Source of the DNA: Rhizobium mayense
Lineage (GTDB): Bacteria; Pseudomonadota; Alphaproteobacteria; Rhizobiales; Rhizobiaceae
Direction: 5' to 3'
Length of the DNA: 64,000 nucleotides
Assembly: GCF_030272705.1 (NCBI RefSeq)
Contig: NZ_JARFYM010000012.1
Location: forward strand, 1 to 64,000
Shown here: positions 15,806 through 26,464 of the stretch, one piece after another
How the letters are laid out: every line of letters begins with the position of its first letter
How positions within the stretch are numbered: position 1 is the first letter of the stretch
Notes under the pieces: generated by a model
What the model was told of the DNA's origin: nothing
What the model saw: the letters and a program-made list of their open reading frames with translations, nothing else
Databases searched by the model: none
Program-made: the position numbers and the translations under genes

Positions 15806-17047
15806 TTAGGCAAAGAATTTGCGCGCATATTCCAGCGCATCGACCAGGGCATCCACCTCGGCACGGGTAGTGTACATGCCAAATGATGCACGGCATGTGG
15901 AGGTGACGCCGAAGCGTTTCAAGAGCGGCTGGGCGCAATGGGTGCCCGCGCGCACCGCAACGCCCTGACGATCGATCACCATCGAAACGTCGTGCGAATG
16001 AATACCCGCAAGTTCGAAGGAAAAGATACCGCCTTTGCCGGGTGCCGTGCCGAAAATGCGCAGCGAGTTGATCTCCCGCAGCCTTTCCGCTGCGTAGGCC
16101 GCGAGATCGGCCTCGTGGCGGGCGATCGCCTCGCGACCGATGCTTTCCATATAATCGAGCGCGGCGCCAAGCCCGATCGCCTGGACGATAGGCGGGGTGC
16201 CGGCCTCGAAACGATGCGGCGGATCGTTGTAGGTGACGTTGTCCTCGCTGACGTCGAAGATCATCTCGCCGCCGCCCTGGAAGGGCCGCATCTCGCGAAG
16301 CCTGTCCTTCTTGCCGTAGAGCACACCGATCCCCGAAGGGCCGTAGAGCTTGTGGCCGGTCATGACATACCAGTCGCAATCGATATCCTGCACGTCGACG
16401 GGCAGGTGCACGGCGCCCTGCGATCCATCGATCAGCACTGGAATGCCGCGCTCATGGGCGATCCGGCAGACTTCCTTGACGGGAACGACGGTACCGAGCG
16501 CGTTCGACATATGGGTGATGGCGACGAGCTTCGTGCGTTCCGTCAGGCTCTTTTCGAAATCCTCGATATGGAATGCGCCTTCATCATCGACCGGCACCCA
16601 GACCAGCTTGGCGCCCTGCCGCTCGCGGATGAAATGCCAGGGCACGACGTTGGAATGATGCTCCATGATCGAAAGCACGATCTCGTCGTCCTCGCCGAGC
16701 TTGGGCATGCCCCAACCATAGGCGACGGTATTGATCGCCTCGGTCGAGTTTTTGGTAAAGACGATATCGTCGACCGACGGCGCATTCAGAAAGCGGCGCA
16801 CTTTTTCGCGCGCAGCCTCATAGGCTTCGGTAGCGGCATTGGAGAGAAAATGCAGACCGCGGTGCACATTGGCATATTCGCTGGAATAGGCGTGCGACAC
16901 CGCGTCGATCACGACTTGCGGCTTCTGTGCGGATGCACCGCTGTCGAGATAGACCAGCGGTTTGCCGTGGACGGTCGTCGACAGGATCGGAAAATCCCTA
17001 CGAATCGCTTCTACGTCATAAGCGGTGGCTGGTACGATCTTGTCCAC
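15806..17047 (-). CDS. sufS: SufS-type cysteine desulfurase
   Basis: A 413-residue type II cysteine desulfurase that extracts sulfur from cysteine for Fe-S cluster assembly. The PLP lysine is Lys233 in TGHKLYGPSG and the persulfide cysteine is Cys371 in RAGTHCAQPLLKR. VYLDSGASAQKP and STEAINTVAYGWG are typical. The start is a GTG at 17047 with GGAG eight bases before it; the first ATG would be well inside. No sufE gene is adjacent, so its sulfur acceptor is encoded elsewhere or is SufBCD itself. Confidence 0.93.
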   Translation of the reverse strand: MDKIVPATAYDVEAIRRDFPILSTTVHGKPLVYLDSGASAQKPQVVIDAVSHAYSSEYANVHRGLHFLSNAATEAYEAAREKVRRFLNAPSVDDIVFTKNSTEAINTVAYGWGMPKLGEDDEIVLSIMEHHSNVVPWHFIRERQGAKLVWVPVDDEGAFHIEDFEKSLTERTKLVAITHMSNALGTVVPVKEVCRIAHERGIPVLIDGSQGAVHLPVDVQDIDCDWYVMTGHKLYGPSGIGVLYGKKDRLREMRPFQGGGEMIFDVSEDNVTYNDPPHRFEAGTPPIVQAIGLGAALDYMESIGREAIARHEADLAAYAAERLREINSLRIFGTAPGKGGIFSFELAGIHSHDVSMVIDRQGVAVRAGTHCAQPLLKRFGVTSTCRASFGMYTTRAEVDALVDALEYARKFFA

Positions 17048-17061
17048 GAGCGTTGCTCCAA

Positions 17062-18336
17062 TCAGGCGTGCTTTTCGAGCCAGGCCGAGATAACGCCTTC
17101 CAGCGCCTCGACCAGGGCTTCGTCTTCCAGCTCCTCGATGATCTCCGCCACGAAGGCGTTGACCAGCATGGCACGAGCTTTGTTCTTCGGAATGCCGCGC
17201 GCCATCATGTAGTAGAGGTGGTTCTCGTCGATGTCGGCAACGGTGGCACCATGGCCGCACTGCACGTCGTCGGCGAAGATTTCGAGCTCCGGCTTGACGG
17301 AGAACTCGGCGTCGTCGGACATGAGCAGCGTGTTGCAGGCCATGCGGGCATCGGTCTTCTGCGCATCCGGGGCCACGCGGATCATGCCCTGGAAGACGCC
17401 GCGGGCGCGGTCGAATACCACGTTGCGTACGATCTCCGTCGAGGCCGTGTGCGGCACGTTGTGGCCAAGCGTAAGCGTCACATCGGTATGCGTATCGCCG
17501 CCAAGCAGGTTGACGCCACGCACAACGAGGTCGGAGCCCTCGCCCGTGACTTTCACATACAGCTCCTGGCGCACCAGCTTGCCGCCGGCGTTGATGACGA
17601 AAAGCTTCAGTTTGGCATCCGCGCCAAGATCGACGCGGATCTGGCCGAGATGTGTGTCCTCGGTCCCCTGCTCCTGCAGGATGATCCAGGTCACTTCGGC
17701 ACCCTTGCCGATCTTGAGGTCGCTGACCGAGGAGACCAGCGCCGCCGCACCGGGCACGGCCTGGTGACGCTCGATCACGGTCGCCTTGACATCGGCGCCG
17801 AACGAAACCGGCAGGCGGCTGTGGATCTGGCCGCCGGCATGGACGAACTGGATCTCCAACGGTGCATCAAGTTCGGTGCCTTCGGGAAATTCGATGACGT
17901 AGCCGTCGCGGACGAAGCTGCCGTTGATGCGGCCGATGGCGTCATCGCTGCCGAGCGCCGTCAGGCCGGCGGCGGCCGTACCATCGGCCAAGCTGTCGGC
18001 ATAGCGGCTGACAACCAGGCCATCGACCGAAGTCTTGCCACTCACGCTGCCCTGCAGAACCGGCAGCACAGCCGAACCGGGGACGGTGGGCGACAGAGGT
18101 TCGACGTTGCCTGAGCCGAGGTCGGTCGGAACCGATCGCAGCAGGTTCTTGAAATCGGTATAGTGCCAAGCCTCGAAGCGACGCGTCGGCAGGCCGGCGG
18201 TCTTGAGATCGTCCAGCAGGCGGTCGCGGACGGCGAGCACGTCGCCATCGCCCGGCAAATCGCCCAACTGGTCGTTATACGCCTCGATCAGCGCCGTCTC
18301 CGCGGCGGTCAGGCGGCTCGTCGTCTGAATGTTCAT
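17062..18336 (-). CDS. sufD: Fe-S cluster assembly protein SufD
   Basis: A 424-residue SufD scaffold component forming the SufBC2D complex. Recognisable segments are the RRFEAWHYTDFKNLL region, the long beta-helix of the middle part, and the conserved C-terminal DDVQCGHGATVADIDENHLYYMMARGI followed by ARAMLVNAFVAEIIE. The ATG at 18336 has AAGGAG six bases upstream; a longer in-frame start at 18408 would run into sufC. It lies 22 bases after sufC and 14 bases before sufS. Confidence 0.94.
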   Translation of the reverse strand: MNIQTTSRLTAAETALIEAYNDQLGDLPGDGDVLAVRDRLLDDLKTAGLPTRRFEAWHYTDFKNLLRSVPTDLGSGNVEPLSPTVPGSAVLPVLQGSVSGKTSVDGLVVSRYADSLADGTAAAGLTALGSDDAIGRINGSFVRDGYVIEFPEGTELDAPLEIQFVHAGGQIHSRLPVSFGADVKATVIERHQAVPGAAALVSSVSDLKIGKGAEVTWIILQEQGTEDTHLGQIRVDLGADAKLKLFVINAGGKLVRQELYVKVTGEGSDLVVRGVNLLGGDTHTDVTLTLGHNVPHTASTEIVRNVVFDRARGVFQGMIRVAPDAQKTDARMACNTLLMSDDAEFSVKPELEIFADDVQCGHGATVADIDENHLYYMMARGIPKNKARAMLVNAFVAEIIEELEDEALVEALEGVISAWLEKHA

Positions 18337-18358
18337 CGACGTCTCCTTTCCGCCCCGA

Positions 18359-19114
18359 TCAGGCTGCAGCCCCGATGATGTCGGCATAGCCGTTGGCTTC
18401 GAGCTCATGCGCCAGTGTCTTGTCGCCCGACTTGATCACCTGTCCCTTGTAGAGCACGTGAACGGTGTCCGGGATGATATAGTCGAGCAGGCGCTGGTAG
18501 TGGGTGATGACGATCACGGCGCGGTCTGGAGAGCGCAGCGAATTGACGCCGTCTGCGACGATCTTCAGCGCATCGATATCGAGACCGGAGTCGGTTTCGT
18601 CCAGCACGCAGAGCTGCGGCTCCAGGAGCGCCATCTGCAGGATTTCGGCCCGCTTCTTCTCGCCGCCGGAGAAGCCGACGTTCAGCGGGCGCTTCAGCAT
18701 TTCGGTGTTGATGTGCAGCTTGCCGGCCGCGTCCTTGACCCTGCGCATGAAGTCGGGCGTCGTCAATTCGGCTTCGCCGCGCGCCTTACGCTGCTCGTTC
18801 ATCGCCACCTTCAGGAATTGCATGGTGGCAACGCCGGGGATCTCGACCGGATACTGGAAGGCAAGGAAGATACCTTTGGACGCGCGCTCGGCAGCGTCGA
18901 GATCCAGAATGCTTTCGCCATTGTAGAGGATGTCACCCTCGGTGACTTCGTAGTCCTCGCGGCCCGACAGGATGTAGGAGAGCGTCGACTTGCCGGAGCC
19001 GTTCGGACCCATGATGGCAGCCACTTCGCCTGCCTTCACCGTCAGGTCCAGGCCGCGGATGATCTCGGTGCCGTCTTCGGCGATACGGGCGTGCAGGTTC
19101 TTGATTTCAAGCAT
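18359..19114 (-). CDS. sufC: Fe-S assembly ATPase SufC
   Basis: A 251-residue ABC-type ATPase that powers conformational change in the SufBCD scaffold. Walker A is GPNGSGKST at 36-44, the signature is GFSGGEKKR, and Walker B is LCVLDETDSGLD, the last with the SufC-typical DSGLD. It has no membrane segment and acts in the cytoplasm. It is between sufB and sufD on the same strand, as in other rhizobial suf operons. Confidence 0.97.
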   Translation of the reverse strand: MLEIKNLHARIAEDGTEIIRGLDLTVKAGEVAAIMGPNGSGKSTLSYILSGREDYEVTEGDILYNGESILDLDAAERASKGIFLAFQYPVEIPGVATMQFLKVAMNEQRKARGEAELTTPDFMRRVKDAAGKLHINTEMLKRPLNVGFSGGEKKRAEILQMALLEPQLCVLDETDSGLDIDALKIVADGVNSLRSPDRAVIVITHYQRLLDYIIPDTVHVLYKGQVIKSGDKTLAHELEANGYADIIGAAA

Positions 19115-19188
19115 AGTAGAATCCTATCGAAGGAATGAAGGTGCGGCGCGCCGCTTGCGCGCCTGAAACATGTCTGTTGTCGAAGGCG

Positions 19189-20658
<1,470 letters not shown>

Positions 20659-20806
20659 GTCGTTCTCCAATCTCGCCGGATCCAAGGTCCGGCAGCTTGT
20701 CAACGTTGCGGCAGACTGAAATGTCTACCCTCTATGTAGTCGGCCAAAAGGGACTTTTCAGCCCGCTTGGCAAGCGGAAATTTGCGTTTCCGCAAAATTG
20801 TGGCCA

Positions 20807-21973
20807 TTAGGCCGCAGCTCCGGCTGTTTTGCGCCGTCCCGCAATTCTGGCGAAAGCGTCAATCGCCCGATCGACATCCTCTTCGGTCGTCGTAAAACCG
20901 AGCGAAATACGCAGCGCCCCGAGCTTGGGATCGCGGCCCATTGCCGCCAGCACATGGCTTTCACCCACCTTGCCGGAAGAGCAGGCGGAGCCAGCCGAAA
21001 TCGCTAGCCCCTCCAGATCGAAGGCGATCTGTCCGGTTTCGGACTTTAGCCCCGGCAAGGTGAAGAAACTGGTATTCGGCACGCGTGGGCCGTCCTTGCC
21101 ATGAATGATGACATCGGGCGCGGCAAGCCGCATCCCCTCCTCCAGCCGGTCACGCAGCTTTTCAACGGCCGCGTTGCGGCTGTCGAACTCAGCGACAGCG
21201 GCAGCAGCGGCGGCGCCGAAGCCGATAACAGCAAGCGCATTTTCCGTCCCGGAGCGATGTCCCTTTTCCTGGCCGCCGCCATGAATCAGCGGCTTCGGCA
21301 TCAGCATTTCGCCGCGCGACACGAGCGCGCCCGCCCCTTTCGGTCCACCGATCTTGTGCGATGAGATGATGAGGAAATCCGCGCCGATCGCTTTGATGTC
21401 GAGCGGAACCCGGCCGGCCGCCTGCACGGCATCCACGACAAACACGCCGCCGAATGCCTGCGCGATCTTGGCTGCTTCATATACGGGCTGGAGAATACCG
21501 GTTTCGTTATTGGCGAGCATGATCGCTACCATTGGCAGCCCGCTTGCCTTGTCATGTGCCGAAAGCATCGTTTCTAACACAACAAGATCGACAATGCCGT
21601 CCGAAGTAACCGGAATTTCGCTGATCTTTTCCTTCGGAAACCGGCCGCCTTCCAGCACGGCAGGATGCTCGATGGCCGATGTATAGAGATGGCCGATGGT
21701 GAGCGGCGTGCGGCCCATGCGGAATTCCGGCGTCAGCACCATGTTGGCAGCTTCCGTCGCGCCGCTGGTGAAGACGACGTGGGCGGGCTCAGCGCCGGTC
21801 AGACTTGCGACTTGCCGGCGCGCGGCCTCGATCGCCGCTCGGGCGGCACGGCCTTCGCCATGGACAGAATTGGGGTTTCCATAAAGGTCCAAGGCATGCA
21901 ACATAGCGTCGCGCGCCGCCTGATGAAGCGGTGCGGTGCCATTCCAGTCGAGATAAAGGCGCGTTGCCGCCAT
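20807..21973 (-). CDS. sufS2: IscS/NifS-type cysteine desulfurase (first gene of the suf operon)
   Basis: A 388-residue type I cysteine desulfurase, different from SufS further down the operon. The PLP lysine is Lys207 in ISSHKIGGPKG and the catalytic cysteine is Cys331 in SAGSACSSGKVGESH. It opens with YLDWNGTAPLH, the usual first strand. In other Rhizobiales, a gene of this type heads a sufS2-BCDS1-X-A operon, which agrees with this order. No iscU or iscR gene accompanies it, so it probably serves SUF assembly or tRNA thiolation. An iron-responsive promoter lies about 130-170 bases upstream. Confidence 0.92.
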   Translation of the reverse strand: MAATRLYLDWNGTAPLHQAARDAMLHALDLYGNPNSVHGEGRAARAAIEAARRQVASLTGAEPAHVVFTSGATEAANMVLTPEFRMGRTPLTIGHLYTSAIEHPAVLEGGRFPKEKISEIPVTSDGIVDLVVLETMLSAHDKASGLPMVAIMLANNETGILQPVYEAAKIAQAFGGVFVVDAVQAAGRVPLDIKAIGADFLIISSHKIGGPKGAGALVSRGEMLMPKPLIHGGGQEKGHRSGTENALAVIGFGAAAAAAVAEFDSRNAAVEKLRDRLEEGMRLAAPDVIIHGKDGPRVPNTSFFTLPGLKSETGQIAFDLEGLAISAGSACSSGKVGESHVLAAMGRDPKLGALRISLGFTTTEEDVDRAIDAFARIAGRRKTAGAAA

Positions 21974-22099
21974 AATCTTCTTCCTGCCTGACGAAGCCTT
22001 GTTACGCCCGGCTCATTTTCCTTGAAATTTCAGCCGGGCATGCCTTATGACACGTTCCACAAACCATCGAACAAACGACGTGTGGAAGTTCGCGCCAAG

Positions 22100-22149
22100 T
22101 TTCGAATTGTTCTAAACTGCGTTCTAGAAAAGATGAGCGCAATAGTCAA
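22100..22149 (-). promoter_or_regulatory. Promoter of the suf operon with Irr-type iron control element
   Basis: At 22100-22116 there is a 17-base inverted repeat, TTTCGAA-TTG-TTCTAAA, one mismatch from the rhizobial iron control element TTTAGAA-N3-TTCTAAA bound by Irr. On the reverse strand a -35 candidate TTGACT (22144-22149) is separated by exactly 17 bases from a -10 candidate TAGAAC (22121-22126), and the element begins four bases after it, where transcription would start. A TTCTAGAA palindrome at 22122-22129 overlaps the -10. The layout suits repression of suf by Irr; RirA could also act, but I see no clear second box. Confidence 0.7.
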
Positions 22150-22206
22150 GTCAACTTACTGCTTCCCGCATGGTTTGAACGCAGAAAAAGAAGAGCCGGA
22201 GTATCG

Positions 22207-22884
22207 ATGCCCGAAGTTATTTTCAACGGCCCCGCAGGCCGCCTTGAAGGCCGCTATCAGCCCTCCAAGGAAAAGAGCGCCCCGATCGCGATCATCCTGC
22301 ACCCGCATCCGCAGTTTGGCGGCACGATGAACAATCAGGTCGTCTACCAACTCTTCTATATGTTCCAGAAGCGCGGCTTTACGACGCTTCGCTTCAATTT
22401 TCGCGGCATTGGCCGCAGCCAGGGCGAATTCGACCATGGCGCCGGTGAGCTGTCGGATGCTGCCTCGGCGCTCGACTGGGTGCAGAGCCTGCATCCGGAT
22501 TCCAAGAGCTGCTGGGTTGCCGGCTATTCCTTCGGTGCCTGGATCGGCATGCAGCTTCTCATGCGCCGCCCGGAAATCGAAGGCTTCATGTCGATCGCGC
22601 CGCAGCCGAACATTTACGATTTCTCGTTCCTGGCACCCTGCCCGTCGTCCGGTCTGATCATCAACGGTGATTCCGACAAGGTCGCCCCGGAAAAGGACGT
22701 CAACGGCCTCGTCGAAAAGCTGAAGACACAAAAGGGCATCCTCATCACCCACAGAATCGTCCCCGGCGCCAACCACTTCTTCAACGGCCAAGTGGAAACC
22801 TTGCTCGGCGAATGCGAGGACTACCTCGATCGTCGCCTCAACGGTGAACTCGTGCCGGAGCCGGCCGCCAAGCGGATCAGGTGA
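22207..22884 (+). CDS. Alpha/beta hydrolase (COG2945 type)
   Basis: A 225-residue cytoplasmic alpha/beta hydrolase. LHPHPQFGGTMNN is characteristic of this group, the nucleophile is Ser108 in GYSFGA, the acid is probably the Asp in NGDSDKV, and the base is the His in GANHFFNG. Substrates are unknown for the group. It is divergent from the suf operon, and the 233-base gap between them carries the iron control element nearer to suf; whether this gene responds to iron is not shown. Confidence 0.83.
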   Translation: MPEVIFNGPAGRLEGRYQPSKEKSAPIAIILHPHPQFGGTMNNQVVYQLFYMFQKRGFTTLRFNFRGIGRSQGEFDHGAGELSDAASALDWVQSLHPDSKSCWVAGYSFGAWIGMQLLMRRPEIEGFMSIAPQPNIYDFSFLAPCPSSGLIINGDSDKVAPEKDVNGLVEKLKTQKGILITHRIVPGANHFFNGQVETLLGECEDYLDRRLNGELVPEPAAKRIR

Positions 22885-23065
22885 TTTATCCCCTGCTCCG
22901 CTGGGGGAGAAGGGGCCCGCCCTTCGACAAGCTCAGGATGGCGGACGAGGGCTCGCCACATCGCGGCGAGCGGCTTGAGAGCACAACCAGAAGATCTTTC
23001 ATCTCCCAGTAACGCCCCTCAACCCCAGCTTTGCTCGACCTTCTCCATTGGGGCGAAGGAATGAG
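22885..23065. other. Intergenic region with common repeat-like motif
   Basis: A convergent gap between the hydrolase and the GNAT gene. It contains CCCTTCGACAAGCTCAGGAT (about 22919-22938), a short motif met in many bacterial intergenic regions, and a GC-rich CCCCTGCTCCGCTGGGGG hairpin right after the hydrolase stop. No gene is visible. Confidence 0.4.
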
Positions 23066-23584
23066 TTACCGCGACATCTGAAAACTCGGACATACGATCC
23101 CATCGACCAAAATGGGTGCTCGCGGCTGCATTCCGATCTTGCATAGAACGCGTTGCGATGCGGCGTTTTCCGGATGTGTGAAGGCGATGAACTGGCGGGC
23201 GAAGCTGCGTTTGAAAAACCAGTCCGCCAGCGCACCGGCAATCTCGGTCGCGTAGCCGTTCCCCCAGGCTTCTCGGCGGATGGAATAGCCAAGCTCGAAT
23301 TCGCCGCGTTCGCTCTCCTCCTGAAACCGTGAAAATCCGGCGCGGCCGATGAAACGGCCGTCGTCGCGCCTAAGCATCTTGTATTTGGTCACGCCATCAC
23401 GCGCCTGTTCGCCGAGCCAGGTCTTGAGCCGTTCCTCGGCCTTCTCCAGGCTCCACGGGGCGGCGCCCGAAAGATAGCGCGTCGTTTCGATCGTCGAATG
23501 CAGCTGCCGAATCATGTGGGCATCACGCTTGTCCCACATTATCAAAACGAGGCGCGGGGTTTCGAGTATGATGGTCTCACTCAT
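23066..23584 (-). CDS. GNAT family N-acetyltransferase (RimJ/RimL type)
   Basis: A 172-residue acetyltransferase resembling the RimJ/RimL group. ETPRLVLIMWDKRDA is the usual first strand, FELGYSIRREAWGNGYATEIAGAL is the acetyl-CoA-binding region (with a degenerate R-x-x-W-G-x-G-Y-A), and FTHPENAASQRVLCKIGM is the C-terminal motif. The acceptor is unknown. The ATG at 23584 is preferred; the open frame extends to 23749 without family-like sequence. Confidence 0.85.
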   Translation of the reverse strand: MSETIILETPRLVLIMWDKRDAHMIRQLHSTIETTRYLSGAAPWSLEKAEERLKTWLGEQARDGVTKYKMLRRDDGRFIGRAGFSRFQEESERGEFELGYSIRREAWGNGYATEIAGALADWFFKRSFARQFIAFTHPENAASQRVLCKIGMQPRAPILVDGIVCPSFQMSR

Positions 23585-23762
23585 TTGCCTGCCTCGTTTC
23601 GCGAAAGATCTGAAGCCTGCGCTACGTGTAGGACCGTTCCGACTGCGAACCGGTGGATAAGTGCTAAACGCACGGCATGATTTCAACAAGCGCGATGGAG
23701 CAACAATCGCAATTGCGAAGGCCGCCTGAGCGGGCCTTCGGACTATCACCAGATATTATCGG

Positions 23763-26177
23763 TCACTGGCATGCGGGCAGGCCGGGTGCACCGCACGGTT
23801 TCTTTACCTGAGGTTTCTGAGGCGCAGCTGGGGGTTTCTGCGGCGCGGGCGGCGGTTTCACCTGCTGCGGTATGACCCTTGGCTGAGGCTGGGGTTGCGG
23901 CCTGGGTTGAGCCTGGGGCTGCGGTTGTGGCCTGGGCTGTGCCTGCGGCTTCGGAGGGGGCGGCGCCTTCGGTTGTACAGCCACACGCGGCGCCGGCTTT
24001 GGTTGAGCGGCTAGCGGATTGGCATGTCGTGGCGGCGCGGCAGCGACAGGAGGCTGGTTGCTGACCGGCGGCTTATTGGCCACCGCGGGTTTCGGCGGAA
24101 CTTTGGCAACAGCGGGAGGCGTTGGCGGCTTCACGGTCTGGGCACGAACATTGGGTTTCGGCGCTGCAACCGCGGTATTCGGCTGAACGCTTGGAGCCGC
24201 CTGAGGAGGTGCTGGGGTCTTTGCAATCTGGTTTTGACCTTTCACCGCGGGCGCGTTGCCGACGGGCGGCAGTGGCTGCCCTTTCGAACTGGGAAGCGCA
24301 CGCGCTTTGGCATTTGCGCCTCGCTGGGCAGGTTGAGGAGCTACAGCCGGATTTTGTATGGCATTGGGCGCAGCCTGAGGCGGTTGAGCCTGCTTCGCCT
24401 GAGGCGCTCCCTGATTGCTCAGCAGCTTGCCGGCGGGCGGCAGCGGCTGGCCGCTGGTACCGGGAAGCGCGCGCGCGGCGTTTCCGCCCTGCGGCTGAAC
24501 CGAAGGCGCAACCGCCGGACCGGTTGCGGGCGCTGTTCCGACTGCCGGCGCTGGATTCTGCTTCTGCTGAACCGCAGCCTTCTTCTGCACCGAGGGCGGC
24601 AAGGCAACGTGCAGAGCTGCCGCGCCCGCGCCGGCGATGACGGCTGCAGCGCCGAGCTTCTGTCCCGTCGTCAGTCCCGGTGCTGCAGGTGCAGCCGGCG
24701 CAGCTCCGCTCTCGTTGACGATGGTATTGTTGGTGACCGTATTGTGGATGTTGTTGAAGATAATGTCGTTTTGGGGTGGCGCCACATTGCGTGGGGGGTC
24801 AACCCATTCTTGCACCGGAACGAAGACCGGCGCTGGCAAAACATAGATATCGTCCGAATACTGCGGCGGCGCAAGCACGACGAAATCCGGTGGCGGTGGC
24901 GCCAGGAAGACGACGGGCGGCGGCGGAGCATAGCCGAAGTCGGAATCATCGAAATAAAGGTCACGCCGCTCGACATAGACGATTTCCGGCGGCGGCGGCG
25001 GCACGTCGTATTCGATCACCGTAAAGGACGGCGGCGGCTCAAGAGCTGCCTCGAAATGTTCCAGACGGCGGCGGGCATCCCAGACATGGGGGCCTCGTGG
25101 ATAACGTCTCAGATAGGACCAATAGGCCTCCGGCGTGTCCGCGGCCCAGGTTTCGCGCCAGGTGATCGCTTCGCGACGGGCGGCAATGATGGCGCGCACT
25201 CGCTTTGCCATGGCGTCGTGCGGGTAGGCAGCCAAGAAATCCTCATAGCCCTGCATCGTGTCGCGATCGAGCGCGGCAAAATAGGCATCCCGCTCGTTGA
25301 AATCGCGGATCGCCTTCGTCCGGATTGCAGCACTGTCGTAGCTGGACACCTGTGCAGCTGGCGCATTGGGGCCGCGATCGAAGAAGGTGAAGTCGTTGGT
25401 GAATTTCGAGGCATCCCAGGAGATCTGCGCGCCCTTGGTCAAATCGCTGACCCGCAGGCGTGTCCGATCGAACACATCGCCAAGCGACAGGCCGCCGACA
25501 CGGATCATCTCCGCCAGCGCATGTGCATAGGAACCATAAGGACCTGGCTCCTGCGGCGCGACCGTACCGGGTGCCGCGTTGAAGGCGATCAGCTGATTGG
25601 CGTCCGGATCGACCAGCACCAGACCACCGGCCAGCGGTTGATTGGACTGTACGAATGGATTGGCGCGCGCCGCATCGAGCACGACGATGCTGCCGCGATT
25701 GTTGAGGGCGGCCAGCGATTTGGTGAAATCGCCCATCCGCAATGCCTGGAGCGGAACATCCGTGGCATTGGCGATTTGCGCATCCACAGGCACGAAATAA
25801 TTATCGCCCTGATATTGCACCCCGTAGCCCGCCAGATAGACGAAAACGACGGTGTCGGGACCTGACGCATTCGCTTTCGCCAGAAAGTCCCTTATTGCGT
25901 CGCGCAACCCGTTCTGGTCGAGGTCGCGTGCGCCGATCACATCGAAGCCGGCTGCCTGCAGCGTTTGCGCAATCAGGCCGGCATCATTGGCCGAGGTCGA
26001 CAAGGCGCCTGCCTGATAGGCAGCATTGCCCACCACAAACGCTATTCTTTTTTCTGGGGAACCTTGGGCTTGGGCCGCGCCTGCGACAGCGATAGAGGCC
26101 AAAACCAACATCATGGCAAAGAATGCCCGGATCGTCTTTCTGAATGACGATCCCATCATCGACAGCAGAGGTGACAT
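23763..26177 (-). CDS. Secreted caspase-fold pseudoenzyme with Pro/Gln-rich tail
   Basis: An 804-residue exported protein. Residues 1-38 form a signal peptide (SFRKTIRAFFAMMLVLASIA, cut near AQA). Residues about 42-250 have the p20-like peptidase C14 fold: KRIAFVVGNAAYQ, then VFVYLAGYGVQ where the catalytic His is Tyr118, and SIVVLDAAR where the catalytic Cys is Ala170. Both catalytic residues are therefore absent, so proteolysis is not expected. Short helical repeats follow (YEDFLAAYPHDAMAKRVR, YWSYLRRYPRGP), then Pro-rich segments, a hydrophobic stretch (GAAAVIAGAGAAALHVALPP) and a long Pro/Gln/Ala tail with repeated GQPLPP motifs, ending CGAPGLPACQ. The start at 26177 has GGAAG upstream. 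Function unknown; a periplasmic scaffold is possible. Confidence 0.85.
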   Translation of the reverse strand: MSPLLSMMGSSFRKTIRAFFAMMLVLASIAVAGAAQAQGSPEKRIAFVVGNAAYQAGALSTSANDAGLIAQTLQAAGFDVIGARDLDQNGLRDAIRDFLAKANASGPDTVVFVYLAGYGVQYQGDNYFVPVDAQIANATDVPLQALRMGDFTKSLAALNNRGSIVVLDAARANPFVQSNQPLAGGLVLVDPDANQLIAFNAAPGTVAPQEPGPYGSYAHALAEMIRVGGLSLGDVFDRTRLRVSDLTKGAQISWDASKFTNDFTFFDRGPNAPAAQVSSYDSAAIRTKAIRDFNERDAYFAALDRDTMQGYEDFLAAYPHDAMAKRVRAIIAARREAITWRETWAADTPEAYWSYLRRYPRGPHVWDARRRLEHFEAALEPPPSFTVIEYDVPPPPPEIVYVERRDLYFDDSDFGYAPPPPVVFLAPPPPDFVVLAPPQYSDDIYVLPAPVFVPVQEWVDPPRNVAPPQNDIIFNNIHNTVTNNTIVNESGAAPAAPAAPGLTTGQKLGAAAVIAGAGAAALHVALPPSVQKKAAVQQKQNPAPAVGTAPATGPAVAPSVQPQGGNAARALPGTSGQPLPPAGKLLSNQGAPQAKQAQPPQAAPNAIQNPAVAPQPAQRGANAKARALPSSKGQPLPPVGNAPAVKGQNQIAKTPAPPQAAPSVQPNTAVAAPKPNVRAQTVKPPTPPAVAKVPPKPAVANKPPVSNQPPVAAAPPRHANPLAAQPKPAPRVAVQPKAPPPPKPQAQPRPQPQPQAQPRPQPQPQPRVIPQQVKPPPAPQKPPAAPQKPQVKKPCGAPGLPACQ

Positions 26178-26464
26178 ACCTGTTTCTTCCACGCAATACT
26201 TGGCATACACGACCCCAGAATAGAATATTAGGATTCGATTTAGGCGAATGCGCGGCAGGTCCCCGGCGGCTTCGAGGCAAAGTTACCGTCTATTCACAAT
26301 CACAAGCGCCTGTTCGCAGCTCCGGCTTCTGCCGAAACTTGCCATCCGTCCCACCAAAATGATGACGCGTCGGAAAAACGGTGCTAAACGCGCCCGGCGA
26401 CATTCAACAACAGCGACGTCGCCGCATCCATTACCGATATACGGCGCTCCGAGAGACCAAGATC

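Noticed and set aside
15938..17212. 424-codon open frame on the forward strand opposite sufS
   Set aside because: Complement of a well-supported gene; no coherent protein motifs.
20659..20806. Second Irr or RirA site between sufS2 and sufB
   Set aside because: Only a CCGCTT-GCC-AAGCGG hairpin is seen near 20762-20777; no iron-box-like inverted repeat.
22898..22945. CCCTTCGACAAGCTCAGGAT motif as a mobile-element end
   Set aside because: It is a short, commonly dispersed intergenic motif, and no flanking duplication or transposase is present.
24024..25865. 613-codon open frame on the forward strand opposite the caspase-like gene
   Set aside because: The sequence is Arg-rich and low in complexity, as expected for the complement of a Pro/Gln/Ala-rich gene.
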